NCBI RefSeq assembly: GCF_042453785.1
Contig: NC_091676.1
Span: 2,425,501-2,489,500, forward strand
Direction of reading: 5' to 3'
Origin: Malus domestica
Lineage: Eukaryota > Streptophyta > Magnoliopsida > Rosales > Rosaceae
Length of the DNA: 64,000 bases
Shown here: positions 48,053-58,610 of the stretch, piece by piece
Numbering within the stretch: the first letter of the stretch is position 1
Layout: every line of letters begins with the position of its first letter
Translations under genes and position numbers: made by a program
The notes under the pieces: generated by a model
Seen by the model: the letters and a program-made list of their open reading frames with translations, nothing else
The model's database searches: none
Told to the model about the DNA's origin: nothing

Positions 48053-48837
48053 ACAAAGAAATGGTAAAAGTAGTATTTTTATTTATTTATAATTAGATAT
48101 GCTAAGTGACATAAAACAGAAAGAAAAAAAAAGTTGGGCCGACTGTTAAATAATTGCAAAGCCCAAACAGATAATTGTTCTACTTCCTGCGGAGAAATCC
48201 AAAACATCAAGTACTATTTTCGTCTAAAGGGAGATCCATCTGGCTGCGAAGATCCTGACGACGAGTTTTCTTGCGTACGTGAACAGACAAACCATCTTAG
48301 AAATTTTCCGGGGAAAATACCACGTGCACAACATCTTATATGATGATCAAATCCTCCGTTTGGTCGACGTCAACTTTGCCATAGGATCCTGCAGCCTTTC
48401 GTCTGGAACTGTCGAAACAGGCGACGGGAATGTCAAGGATTTTCAGTTCCAAGGAGCTGTGATCTACCATATTAGTCGTTTTCGATTCGTCAAGAGCTTC
48501 AAAAACATCAGCGGCCTGCCAGCAGCTGCTAAATACACAAGAGTTCCATGTTTGGCCGCCACAAATGGGAGCTACTTCTCTGCTGTTTGTGTCCCTGAGT
48601 ATATTATCGTCATCAATCGTCATGCTCGCTTGTTGCAATGGCTCTTGTAGATTATCATCCGGACATGAAGTTCACTTCCTACGAAGCCGTCATGAAACTA
48701 TTGCAGGCAGGGTTTGATATTGGATGTTCGGTTGAGTGCAGGGATTGCTCCTTGGCTAGTAAGAGTTGCGGAGTAAGTTCATGGGATGCCACGTAGATAA
48801 GAATCATATCTAAAATTTGCACAACCACTTACATCTC

Positions 48838-49092
48838 GACACGTGGCACCTAAAATCCTATCCGAAAAATTAGTAAGATTACATAAAGATAAGAAATTTG
48901 GAGAGTTACTCACTTTAGCGACACGTAACACTCGAAATCATATCCGAAAAATTATTGAGATTACATAAAGATAAGAAATATGGAGAATTACTCATGTTAG
49001 TGACACGTGTCACTCGAAATCATATCTGAAAAATTATTGAGATTATATAAAGATAAGAAATTTGGAGGCTTATTCATTTGACGACAAGTGGC
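48838..49092. repeat. Three 81-82-bp tandem units with ACGT cores
   Basis: Units start at 48838, 48920 and 49002, with a fragment at 49083. Each begins GACACGT(G/A)..AC and continues CATATC(C/T)GAAAAATTA, GATTA(C/T)ATAAAGATAAG and TTTGGAGAGTTACTC. Two starts contain ABRE/G-box-like cores (ACACGTGGC, ACACGTGTC). They sit in the former intron of paralogue 1. Confidence 0.9.
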
Positions 49093-49268
49093 ACTCAAGG
49101 TATGTCCAAAAACCTTATTTTAATATGGTAGTTTAATTTAATTAACATAATAAATTAATTTTGGCCTATGGTCTTTTGGTCCCCTCGATTGGAGATGGTT
49201 TTTTGTCAAATGGCTATGTTTGGCCTATGGCCATTTGGTCCCCTTGGTTGGAGATGGTATAAAATATG

Positions 49269-49422
49269 GGGAGTTTTAACGAAAAGCCCACGGTACTGTT
49301 CACTTTAACGAAAAACCACATTTTTACACTAAAAAGTCAAACCTGGTACTATTCACTTTACCCTTTATTTTGTCCTTATCATTAAAACTCAAAGTTTTCA
49401 AACCTTTTTCATTAGTTTTCCT
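49269..49422. mobile_element. Mutator-like MITE, family B copy 2
   Basis: The perfect 9-bp duplication TAAAATATG is at 49260-49268 and 49423-49431. Ends are GGGAGTTTTAACGAAAAG and CTTTTTCATTAGTTTTCCT. The interior TTCACTTTAACGAAAAACCA and TTTTTACACTAAAAAGTCAA is the reverse complement of blocks in the copies at 26484 and 63597. Confidence 0.92.
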
Positions 49423-49431
49423 TAAAATATG

Positions 49432-50524
49432 GCATAGCACTGTTTATTAAAATATAATTTCTTGCATAACTATAAGGCTAAAGGGAGCACTTTAGCCCTC
49501 ATTCGGTTGGAGATGACCTAAGCCACGCACCTATGCATGTTCACAAGTTCAGTATCATATCCCAAATTACCATATTGTCACGTCACAATGTAACAGCCAC
49601 ATTTAATAATTTATGAAGTACCATATGCAACTAATTATGTGCATGCCTAAGTTTATGACCACGCTTAATTTTATCTCTTACTTATGTAAATCCATGTCAG
49701 AAATGATTTTTGAATTAGTTAAAAGTGTTTTCTAACAATCGAAAATGTTCATTTCACTTAACATTCGTAGGAATCGGTGTGGGAGGTATTCTATTTTTCT
49801 ATATATACATCATTCATTAATCTGGTTTAAGTTTGCAACTTATAGAAATCATATTTTCTCTGCATTTTCAGCTCTAATTGGTCTGTTGTGTATAATTCTT
49901 GTACTGGTGGTTGTTACCCCAAAATGTCGTAGAAGTGGAAACGAAGCCCAGAAAAATCTCCAGAATCATAACCAGCAGTCGTCGGCCCCAGCAATCAGCA
50001 ATTCTTGAGCTTAACATTTGTATGTTGATGTGTGCAATTTCAAAAGCTCCTGGGCAGTTGATGCAAATAATTCAGATATTGGGCCAATTTGGGCCTATTG
50101 GCAGTTTGGTCTAGTTTGTGGGTTATGGGCCATTGCGCCTTGTACATTTTCCAAATAGGCCTCATTTCATTGGGCCAATTGTTATAAATTGTTTCTCCAA
50201 AGACTATAAATCTCCTTCCAACATTAAATTGCATATTATAAAAATAACTAACTAATAAATTAAAAAACTGGGCACACCATGGTCCCAACAATTAAATGGC
50301 TCCAATGACAACCAGCCAGCTTGCTTATGAGCTTATCCAATCCAAGACACTTGACATCTTCGGTCTTCAAAATTCAGAATTTCAGATAACGCGTTTATGT
50401 CATATATGAATATTAGTGAGGTGCACTAGGTTCAAATTTACTCTTTTAGTGAGGGGTCTTGCAAATAAAATTTTATTTGAAAGACGTCTTACAAACTTTT
50501 TGAAAAAAAAACCCTATAAAATAG
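49432..50524. other. Spacer around the paralogue-1 remnant
   Basis: Apart from the exon-2 stub and membrane exon of the pseudogene (49772-50008), no gene is seen. The text after 50008 is AT-rich with GGCC-containing phrases near 50080-50170 and no recognised element boundary. Confidence 0.4.
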
Positions 50525-50890
50525 ACACTTACAATAACAACTATCAAATTTTATCCTATTAAGTAAAGTCGACTTTATGAATCCTATAATGCTATTAGAC
50601 TCAGCTTTGTGCTAAGTTTTCCGTTAGCTCTAAATACTCCTATTTTTTTGTAGTCTCTTTCAGAGTCTTCATAGATCTTCTTCTACTCCTTTTTCCTTGA
50701 GGTTACGTTTCAAAATCGCGTCTTTGATCAGAGCAACTGTAAGTCTCTGGTTCACGTGTTCAAACCATTTTAACTGATTTTCTCTCATTTTATCTTCAAT
50801 TGTGATCACTTCTACTTTACCTTGAATATTCTCATTCTTAATGCTATCATTTCTAGTGTCCTCATACGTCTAACGAAGCATTTTCATCTC
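50525..50890 (-). mobile_element. Decayed 3' end of an RTE-type LINE
   Basis: Minus-strand reading gives RRMRTLEMIALRM and EDKMRENQLKWFEHVNQR, matching the C-terminal WMCGHTR...KMRENRLRWFGHVQRR-type segment of plant RTE-clade reverse transcriptases as I know it. Frame is then lost to stops. The 3' side (GGATTCATAAAGTCGACTTT, TTAGTTGTTATTG-like) resembles the RTE 3' tail. Strongly diverged, so old. Confidence 0.65.
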
Positions 50891-51042
50891 CGCTATACTT
50901 ATTTTTTACATGTGTTGCTAAAAGATAAACGATTAACATCTTAAAATACAATGCGGCTGTGGGCTTTACAAAATGCCCTTCAATGATTCCAACCGTTACG
51001 GTAGGCAACTTGACAAAGTCATTACTATCTTTAGAAAAAAGA

Positions 51043-51117
51043 CAACCCAACTTTACGTCTTTGTGCGGAGAAATAAAAAAAATCAGCTACCCTTTTCGCC
51101 TAAAGGGCGATCCACAG
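51043..51117 (+). repeat. 75-bp duplicate of the GUB exon upstream of paralogue 2
   Basis: CAACCCAACTTTACGTCTTTGTGCGG... is nearly the same as 51430-51505 of the intact gene, including GCTACCCTTTTCGCCTAAAG and GGGCGATCCA. Here it is out of frame with the signal peptide and about 240 bp upstream of the true start, so it is a fragment of a fourth copy or a local duplication. Confidence 0.9.
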
Positions 51118-51356
51118 CATGTAGCTGGAAAGTTTTGACCTACTCCCTTTCGTTGACTAACAAAGGAACGTCAATGGAGATTTCCTTTAAGAAGAAGATA
51201 GGGCCATGGCATTCCAAACTTTGGATAAAAAACAACACGCCTAAACATTTTTTTGAAATTCCACGAGACTATATATATGTAGAGCTTCATCCCAAATTAT
51301 TCACCCAAAGTTCTGAATTGCATGATTATTCTGCAAAAGCATATACTATATATATC

Positions 51357-52561
51357 ATGAGGACGGTCCAATATACATCTTCTCTTCTCTATTCTCTGCT
51401 GATTCTTCTATTTTTCGTTCAAATTCAAGCACAACCCAACTGTTCGTCTTCGTGCGGAGAAATAAAAAACATCAGCTACCCTTTTCGCCTAAAGGGCGAT
51501 CCATCCGGCTGTGGTGACTCCGATTACGAGCTCTCTTGTGTCGACAACAAAGCCATCCTAGAGATATTCCCCGGGAGATACTACGTGCACAACATTTCCT
51601 ACCATGATCAAACAATCCGGTTGGTCGACGTCAACTTTGCAAACGGAAGCTGCGGACTTCCGTCTGGTCCTGTCGAAACAACGGACGGGTTCGTCCGGGA
51701 TGTTCGGTTCAGGGGATATGGGTTGAACCCAGGAAGTCGTTTCCGGTTCGTCAAGTGCTCAACAAACATCAGCAGCGTGCCGGAAGCTGCTAATCACACA
51801 ACGGTTCCTTGCTTGACAAGAAACGGGACTTACGTCTACGCCGTTTATGATGGCGATTACTCGTATTATGAACCTCGAAAGTCATGCTCTGTCATTTCGT
51901 TGGCTCCTGTCGATCTTCGTAAAGATGTTACGAAGTTCAATTCATATGAGGCTGTCATGGAACTATTGAAAGCTGGCTTTGAAATTGGATGGTCAGTTAA
52001 GTGCCGAGATTGCTCTTTGGCTGGTAAACAATGCGTAGTAAAATCAATGGATAAGCCACTCATCTATATCTGTGAAAAAGGTCAGTTCCTACAGTACCTT
52101 TTCAAGTGGTTTAAATTCTTCTGTTAAATTTCCTAAAATTCTTCAACGGATGTTTAACCATTAATTACGCAATTTATTTTCACAGTTTGAATTCGTAACA
52201 CATGATCAATTGCACTTTATGTCTCTTGATTATGTTTTCTTTTCCCTAATGTTACACCTTTTTTTTAATGCAGAATACAAAGAACTGACAAGAGCTGAAG
52301 GAAACTGGATAATTGCTGCAATCGTTGTGGGAGGTAGTATTACTGTCGTATTTGTACACACATTGACAAACGTTATTTTCTTCCCATTTTTTTATTCCAT
52401 TCCGATTTGCAACTGATAAAAATCTTGTTTCTGCATTTTCAGGTCTGATTGCTCTGGGAGTTATCATTGGTATAATTGTAGTTGTCATCCGAAGATGTCG
52501 GAGAAGACGAAATGCAGCAGATAACACGAACAAGAATCTGCAGAATCGGATTGATGCTTGA
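51357..52561 (+). CDS. Kinase-less GUB_WAK-type membrane protein (LRK10L-like ectodomain), intact
   Basis: The 300-aa protein has the layout of a wall-associated/LRK10-like receptor without its kinase. Exons 51357-52080, 52274-52333, 52443-52561; total 903 nt, in frame. A signal peptide covers about residues 1-25 (SSLLYSLLILLFFVQIQA). The GUB_WAK_bind domain follows (CSSSCGEIKNISYPFRLKGD, PSGCGDSDYELSC, about 28-130), then a Cys-rich region ending CRDCSLAGKQCVV. One membrane span lies at about 253-278 across exons 2 and 3, followed by a basic tail of about 22 residues (RRCRRRRN). Several N-X-S/T sites suggest glycosylation. Related receptors bind cell-wall pectin and signal in defence; without a kinase this one could be a co-receptor or decoy (inference). 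The ATG at 51357 is chosen because the open frame upstream is a frameshifted duplicate. Confidence 0.85.
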
Positions 52562-52814
52562 GCCAACAATCAGAAATTCTTGGATGCGTGAATTCCATAA
52601 AAAATTATTTCCTTCTGTTTTTGTAATGCAGTTTAAAGAATGTAGCTCGATTTTTCCGTTTCTTTTTTGGATGTATAATTCAGTAAATTACTAAGTGTAA
52701 TTCCAAATTATTTCGTAAATTACCAGGAGAAATAAATCAAATGTGAATTTTGGCAAAAAATCGGATACGTGAATTCCATCATTTGTTATGTTTGATATAA
52801 AGATTACACGTGGC

Positions 52815-52960
52815 CACTTAGTACTACGATTTAATGATATTTTTCTTCACTTGTAAGTAAGAGGTATCAGATTCGATTTTCACCAAAGACGAATTTGAAC
52901 CACATTATTGCTAGCCATTGTGGGACTTAGCCCACTCCCACACTCCCTTAGGCGAATTTG
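52815..52960 (+). repeat. SINE copy
   Basis: CCACTTAGTACTACGATTTAA, CTTCACTTGTAAGTAAGAGG, AGATTCGATTTTC (degenerate B box) and GACGAATTTGAACCACATTA keep the order seen in the copies at 33758 and 10652. It ends near GGGACTTAGCCCACTCCC. It sits about 250 bp beyond the paralogue-2 stop. No clear target duplication. Confidence 0.65.
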
Positions 52961-53025
52961 AACGTTCATTACATGGTTGTTTCCATGTTTTCAATATGTT
53001 CTCATATTTTATAGTCTATATGTTA

Positions 53026-53790
53026 ATTTTTTTTTTGGTCAAACTAGAAACTTTCATTAATTATAAAAACTGTTACATGAAAGAATAAGCCCAAAGGCAG
53101 TCCAAATAAAAGAATAACCCATAAGAAATTACAACATAAATGCCCAAAAACACACAAGCCCACAACAACAAAAACCCTAGATTTGGAAGACTACTGCCTC
53201 CACCATAGCAGATGCGCCCGCCATTGTCGATTAGCCTGAACCATCAAGAGAAAGAGCCCACGAACAAGTTGGATAAAGGGAAAATGAGGGCGAGCAAGCC
53301 ACCAGTGCAAAAAGCACTACAATAATCCTACAAATAGTGCTAAAAGCACTTTAGTAACCACCTAACACCAAAGTGTGCCATCGAGAAGAGACGCACAATG
53401 GGTCGAGTATCAAAGGTCGGCGGTGGAGGACTGACGACGGGTAAAAGTAACTGGGAACGAAAGGGGCATAAAACCCAGATCTGAGACAAGCTAAGAGAGG
53501 TTGAGACAAGTTTAAGGAAACTAGAAATTGAGAAGGTTACTAGAAACAAGGAAGAGAAAGAAAACGGGAAAATTGAGAAGAGGGGACCATAAAATATTGG
53601 AGGGAATGGGAGGTTGGGGAGAGAAGATGGGAAGGAAGGAGGGTTTGAGGGAGAGGTAGCGGGCTAGAGAGGAGAAAGAAAAGGAGTAGCAAGGGGGTTG
53701 GTTGGAGTCGGTGGTGAAGGCTGGGGACTTGGGGGGGGGGGTTGTTTCGAGCGAGAGAGAAAATGGGCTAGAACAGCTTCTAAGAACTTT
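53026..53790 (-). mobile_element. Possible LINE 3' remnant with unrelated flank
   Basis: A T run at 53028-53036 followed by GGTCAAACTAGAAACTTTCA is the reverse of a poly(A) tail with sequence common at plant L1 3' ends. The rest to about 53790 is purine-rich on the plus strand and contains AAAAGCACTTTAG-like phrases but no recognisable domain. The right boundary is not defined. Confidence 0.35.
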
Positions 53791-54267
53791 TTCATGTAGT
53801 TTTCAATTTATATATCTCAATATAATTATGTATTTTTTGAGCATAAGTAGATATTTATTTATATATTATATAATAAATTTAAAACTAAAAAAAAATATGC
53901 CTATGCCCATCTATATGTCTAGGCACTAAGCCTCTAGCCGCCATCCTAGTAGTACCTAGCGCCTGAACCTTGTTACATAACATAAAATATCACGAAGTGT
54001 AAGGCATAAAATATTTTACATACCCATGTATATGTGTACCACGTAAACAACATATTCGATAACCAAGACGTTCATCTATTATTTACCTAACATAAGACCA
54101 TTCTTTTCCGGCCCCGGGTGGGGGGGGGCGCAACATAAGACCCATTCTCACTCATTTATTTATTTAAAAATAGAAAAATAAATAATATGTCATGGATTGG
54201 GTGACCCTGACCTAATGACTCTTGACCGTTTGATTTTTCAAACACAAATTGCGTCTTTGCAGATTGA

Positions 54268-55365
54268 TCGAAAACTGCATCCACTATTCTCTTTTCTGTG
54301 CTGATTTTCCTTATTTTCATCAATGGCGAAGCTCGAAGTGACAAAGAATTCTGTTCTTCTGCTTCTTCCTGCGGGGAAATCCGAAACATCAGCTACCCTT
54401 TTCGCCTAAAGGGAGATCCGTCAGGCTGCGGGGACCCCGATTACGAACTCTCTTGTGTCAACAACAAAACAATCTTGGAAATTTCTCCAGGAAAATTCTA
54501 TGTGACAAGCATTTCGTACGATGATCAAACACTCCGTCTGGTTGATGCCAACTTCGCCGATGTCAATGACAGCTGCAGCCTTCCGTCTGGTTCTGTCGTA
54601 ACAACGGATGGATTTCTCAAAGATATACGATTTAGAGGTGTCTCAGACCCTGATAGCCGTTTCAGATTCGTAAACTGCTCAAGAAACATCAGCAGCGTGC
54701 CGGAAGCTGCTAATCACACAGCAGTTCCTTGCTTGACAAGAAACAGGACTTATGTCTATGCTGTTTACGATGGCGAATACTCGTATTATTCTCCTCAACC
54801 GTCAGGCTCTGTCATTTCGTTGGCTCCTGTCGGTCTTCGTAAAGGTGTTACGAAGTTCAATTCTTATGAGGACGTCATGGAACTATTGACAGCTGGCTTT
54901 GACGTTGGATGGTCGCTTCAGTGCAGGGATTGCGCTCTGAAAGGTAAACCCTGCGTGTAACATCGAGGGTTAAACCGATCACCTACAAATGTGAAAGAGG
55001 TAAGTTTTTCGTTATTAACTTTATGATTAATAATTTAATTACACTTATGAGTTATGTCATTTGATTAATTAGTCATTTTCCTTTAAATGTGCAGAGAACA
55101 AAGAGCTGACAAGTACTGAAGGAAAATTAATAATTGCGGCAATCGTTGTGGGAGGTATTTTTTACAATTTTAATTGTAAATCTTGTAGGTGTTTTTCTTG
55201 CCAGTTTAGATTTCGTGGGGATTTGCAACTGATGGTAATATTTTTTCTGCATTTTCAGGTCTAATTGCTCTAGGGGTTGCCATTGCTAAATTGGTATTTG
55301 TTATCCGAAGACGTCAAAAAAGACGAAATGCAGCTGATAACACCGCGAAGAGTCTGCCGAATTAA
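54268..55365 (+). pseudogene. GUB_WAK/TM gene, paralogue 3, start lost and frameshifted
   Basis: Very close to the intact copy: exon 1 to 54999, exon 2 55095-55154, exon 3 55259-55365 with the same phases and splice sites. Signal-peptide codons (TILFSVLIFLIFINGEA) are present but no ATG precedes them in frame, and a TGA lies at 54265-54267. The GUB domain (SSCGEIRNISYPFRLKGDPS) and Cys-rich part are open. Near 54955 a one-base loss turns the frame into a TAA (54958-54960) right after KGKPCV, while the next frame keeps VTSRVKPITYKCER into the splice site. Exons 2 and 3 still encode the membrane span (LIALGVAIAKLVFVI). Any product would stop before the membrane. Recently inactivated is the simplest reading. 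Confidence 0.85.
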
Positions 55366-56039
55366 GTATACATCCTTGACGCCAACAATCAGCCAGTCTT
55401 GAACCACATCACGAACCCTTACCTTATTCACCCTTCACTTGTGTGATTAAAAAGTTTGATTCAATTTTTTTCTTTGTTCTTTTTTCGTGTACAAGGAGAT
55501 TGTAATGTTCTGTATTCAACTTGTATGTGGAATCGAAAACTATTTCGTAACATTCTAATCCATGAAGTTGGAAAAGAGTGTGACTGTAACCTTGAAGATT
55601 ATGTCGAAAGCTCCTTTAAAGTGACTCGGACTAGAAAGTATAAAGCATTACTTACTTGGATCGAAAGATGCAAGTATTTCAAGAGGAGCAGCGCCTTAAT
55701 CTATGTCTATAACAAATGTGATTCATTAATTAAGCACCTTAATAAACAAATTAGGCCGGTCGAGTACACCGATTAGTGATCGAATCAAGCCAAAGAACTA
55801 TATAATTGAGAGGATTGCTTGCCAAACAAGCAAACAGAAAATCCAAGGGATTATATATTTTATCAGCAAACGGTACTGATATCTGCATATTTTAAAAGTA
55901 AGACGGCCTAGAATATTTCATAATATTAAAGTTGGTGATTGGTTATGTCATCTAATTAATCAATTAATTAATTAATTTGTGAAATGTTGAAGACTCAGTA
56001 GGTTTCAGCCAAAGAGAAAGAGAAAGACAAAACGAAAAA
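55366..56039. other. Spacer between paralogue 3 and the P450
   Basis: Contains an open frame (55456-55776) without start context or domain, probably chance. The last 100 bp (AAAGAGAAAGAGAAAGACAA) looks like the P450 5' leader. Nothing else supported. Confidence 0.45.
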
Positions 56040-58583
56040 ATGAAATCTGTGGGAGGCACCGTGATCGTTCTTTCAAGCTTGCTGTGTCTGCTCCTCCTCT
56101 TAGGTCTCATCAAGATCTTTCATAAACTATGGTGGACTCCGATTCGAATACAGAATCTGGTCGCTCTGCAGGGAATCAAAGGCCCTTCTTACCGATTCAT
56201 CCATGGAAACACCAAAGAGATCTCCAGCATGCAAGAAGAAGCCATGAGCAGGCCCAAAAGTTTATCACATGACATATTTTCTCAAGTTCAACCTCACATA
56301 CACTTGTGGACAAAGACATATGGTGAAGAACCTTTTACCTGTTGATAGTTTTCAAATCATTATTCTAATCTAAGTTTGTTTCGTCTTTGACAACAGGAGC
56401 AAATTTCCTTCAATGGTATGGTGCTCAAGCCCAATTGATCATCACAGAGCCTGAACTGTGCAAAGAGATACTTACGAACAAAGATAAAGCTTATCCGAAA
56501 AGCGAGACGAAAGGCTATGCGAGAAGGCTATTAGGAGATGGACTTGTGGTAAGTGATGGTGAAAAATGGGCTAAAATGAGAAAGTTAGCCAACTATGCCT
56601 TCCACGGAGAGATCTTAAAGGTAATATTACTTGTGTGTTGGTTAAGTTAGTCGGTCAAAGTAATGTGCCCGTTCTCTTGCACTCTAGTTTGAATAAGCTA
56701 AGAGCAAATAGGAAACAAATATGTTAATTGCTTTTCCTAGGGTATGGCTCCAACAATGATAACTAGTGCTGAGACGTTGCTGGAAAATTGGAAAGAACAC
56801 GACGGCAAAGAGATTGATGTGTTTAAAGAATTTAGGTTGTACACCTCAGAAGTGATTTCAAGGACGGCCTTTGGCAGCAGCTACTTAGAAGGGAAGAACA
56901 TTTTCGAGAACCTGGAGAAGTTAGCCTACTTATCATTCAAAAATGCGTTCAACCTCAGGTTTCCCGGCATCAGGTAATTACTTCCATTTTACTAAATAAC
57001 CATGAATTGGAACATTGCACTACTTAGGTTCTGATGTTTAATCTGTCCTTGATCAATGCCCCAGTAAGTTTATTAAATCCAAGGATGAGATCGAATCAGA
57101 AAAGCTTGAGAAAAGTATCCGCGGCTCCATCATGGAGATGATCAAGAAACGAGAAGACAAGGCAATGGTTGGAGAAGAAGGCAGCTTTGGTAATGATTTT
57201 CTTGGAGTACTTACAAAAGCTCATCATGACGCCGATGAGAACCAGAGGATTTCGATTGATGAGATAGTTGACGAGTGCAAGACATTTTACTTGGGTGGAC
57301 AAGAAACCACTAGTAGTGGACTTGCTTGGACTGTCTTTCTTCTGGCAATCCATACCGATTGGCAAGAGGAAGCAAGGAAGGAGGTGATCCAAATATTTGG
57401 AAACCAAAACCCTAATCTCGATGGCATTGCCAAACTAAAAATTGTAAGAATGTCAACAACTCACTCATTTGCTTGTTTTTGTTGTAACATCTCATATTGA
57501 CCAACGGAGAGGGGGTGATGTGTCTTTTATATATATATATATATATATGCCCACTTCCATATAGCATGTGGCATTTTGGGAACTTACTAGCTCCGAGTTC
57601 TATCGGATTCTCTGAAGTTAAGCGAGTTCGGGCGAGAGCATTCCTAGAATGGGTGACCCACTAGGAAGTTCCCGTCTGAGTTTCTAAAAACAAAATTGTG
57701 AGGGCGAGGCTCAAAGCGGACAATATTGTGCTACGACAGAGTCGAGATTGGGATGTGAAAGAATGGTATCAAAGCCAATGGAGAGGAGGTGATGTGCTTT
57801 ATATGTACATGCCCACCTCCTATAGCACGAGGCCTTTTGGGGATTCATTGGCTTTGGATGCCCACCTCCTATAACACGAGGCCTTTTAGGGATTCACTGG
57901 CTTCGGATTCCATCGGAGTTCCGAAGTTAAGCAAGTTTGGGCGAGAGCAATCCTATGATAGATGACCCACTGGGAAGTTCTCGTCTGAGTTCTCATAAAT
58001 AAAACCATGAGAGCGTGGTCGGGGCCCAAAAAGGACAATATTGTGCTACGGCGGAGCCGGTCTGGGATGTGACATTTGTTGAGGCATATATGTTACCATG
58101 TAGCTCGAGGTTATGTATTCGATTCTTTTTCATGATTCATTTTTCATGCAGATGAATATGATCTTCAACGAGTCGCTAAGGTTATATCCACCGGTAGTTA
58201 CCATGGAGAGGAAAATTGGAAGGGAAGTTAGGCTGGGAAAACATGTCCTTCCTGCTAATGTTGAAATAACCATTCCATGCTTAGCCCTTCAGCACGAGCC
58301 TCAAATTTGGGGAGAAGATGTGCTACTTTTCAAACCGGAGCGATTCTCGGAAGGTGTTGCTAAAGCTACGAAGAACAACATAGCCGCGTTCTTACCATGG
58401 GGATTGGGACCTCGAAGTTGTGTGGGATCTAATTTTGCAACCATGGAAACAAAGATTGCTCTGTCGATGATTCTACAACGCTTCTCTTTCACACTTTCCC
58501 CAGCCTACATCCACTCGCCCTACCGGCTTCTTACAGTTCGGCCGCAACATGGAGTTCAAGTAATGCTACGCTCGCTCACATGA
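56040..58583 (+). CDS. Cytochrome P450, CYP72 clan (CYP749A-like)
   Basis: A membrane-bound haem monooxygenase of the endoplasmic reticulum. Exons 56040-56322, 56397-56620, 56741-56973, 57065-57443, 58152-58583; sum 1551 nt, 516 aa, all in frame. An N-terminal anchor (residues 8-24, VIVLSSLLCLLLLLGLI) is followed by IQNLVALQGIKGPSYRF. The I-helix has GGQETT near 324-329, where the usual acidic-Thr pair is E-T. The K-helix ExxR is ESLR at 380-383, the PERF motif is KPERF, and the haem loop is FLPWGLGPRSCVG with Cys463. All catalytic motifs are intact. The five-exon layout and LYPPVVTMER are CYP72-clan features; CYP749A is the nearest name I recall. Substrate unknown. Intron 4 holds a Cassandra element and an Au-type SINE lies just after the stop. 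The ATG at 56040 has an A-rich leader. Confidence 0.93.
57483..58074 (+). mobile_element. Cassandra TRIM retrotransposon with 5S-rRNA-like LTRs, in P450 intron 4
   Basis: The target duplication TTTGT is at 57478-57482 and 58075-58079. The left LTR (57483-57760) begins TGTAACATC. TGGTATCAAAGCC at 57764-57776 is the tRNA-Met primer-binding site. The right LTR (from 57777) lacks its first 20 bases or so and ends GGGATGTGACA. Both LTRs hold a 5S-rRNA-like block (GAAGTTAAGCGAGTTCGGGC; TGGGTGACCCACTAGGAAGT; 57590-57678 and 57899-57984), the hallmark of Cassandra. The internal region is almost gone, and the right LTR has a 49-bp internal tandem (GCCCACCTCCTATA at 57810 and 57859). Non-coding. Confidence 0.95.
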
Positions 58584-58610
58584 TGATCAATTTATTTCCA
58601 TTGCGCTTTA

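Larger units (their letters stand above)
48158..50008 (+). pseudogene. GUB_WAK/TM gene, paralogue 1, broken
   Basis: The extracellular part of a GUB_WAK-type protein is recognisable (CSTSCGEIQNI, FRLKGDPSGC, LVDVNF, SYEAVMKLL-like, CRDCSLASKSCG) by comparison with the intact copy at 51357. It is split between two frames with a switch near 48280-48300 and a stop near 48650, and it lacks a signal peptide: the left edge lies about 100 bp from the Mutator-like element. Only a stub of exon 2 remains (ATCGGTGTGGGAG, about 49772-49784). A membrane exon resembling exon 3 of the intact gene survives at about 49872-50008 (LIGLLCIILVLVVV, then CRRSGNEAQKNLQN). Between them are an 82-bp tandem repeat and a MITE. 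Not expected to give a working protein. Confidence 0.88.

Noticed and set aside
50973-51356. Long N-terminal extension of the 51357 gene
   Set aside because: The open frame passes through a frameshifted 75-bp duplicate of the gene's own exon, and a typical signal peptide starts at 51357.
57590-57984. 5S rRNA genes
   Set aside because: The two 5S-like blocks are parts of Cassandra LTRs with a 5-bp target duplication and primer-binding site, and they are diverged; they are not rDNA repeats.
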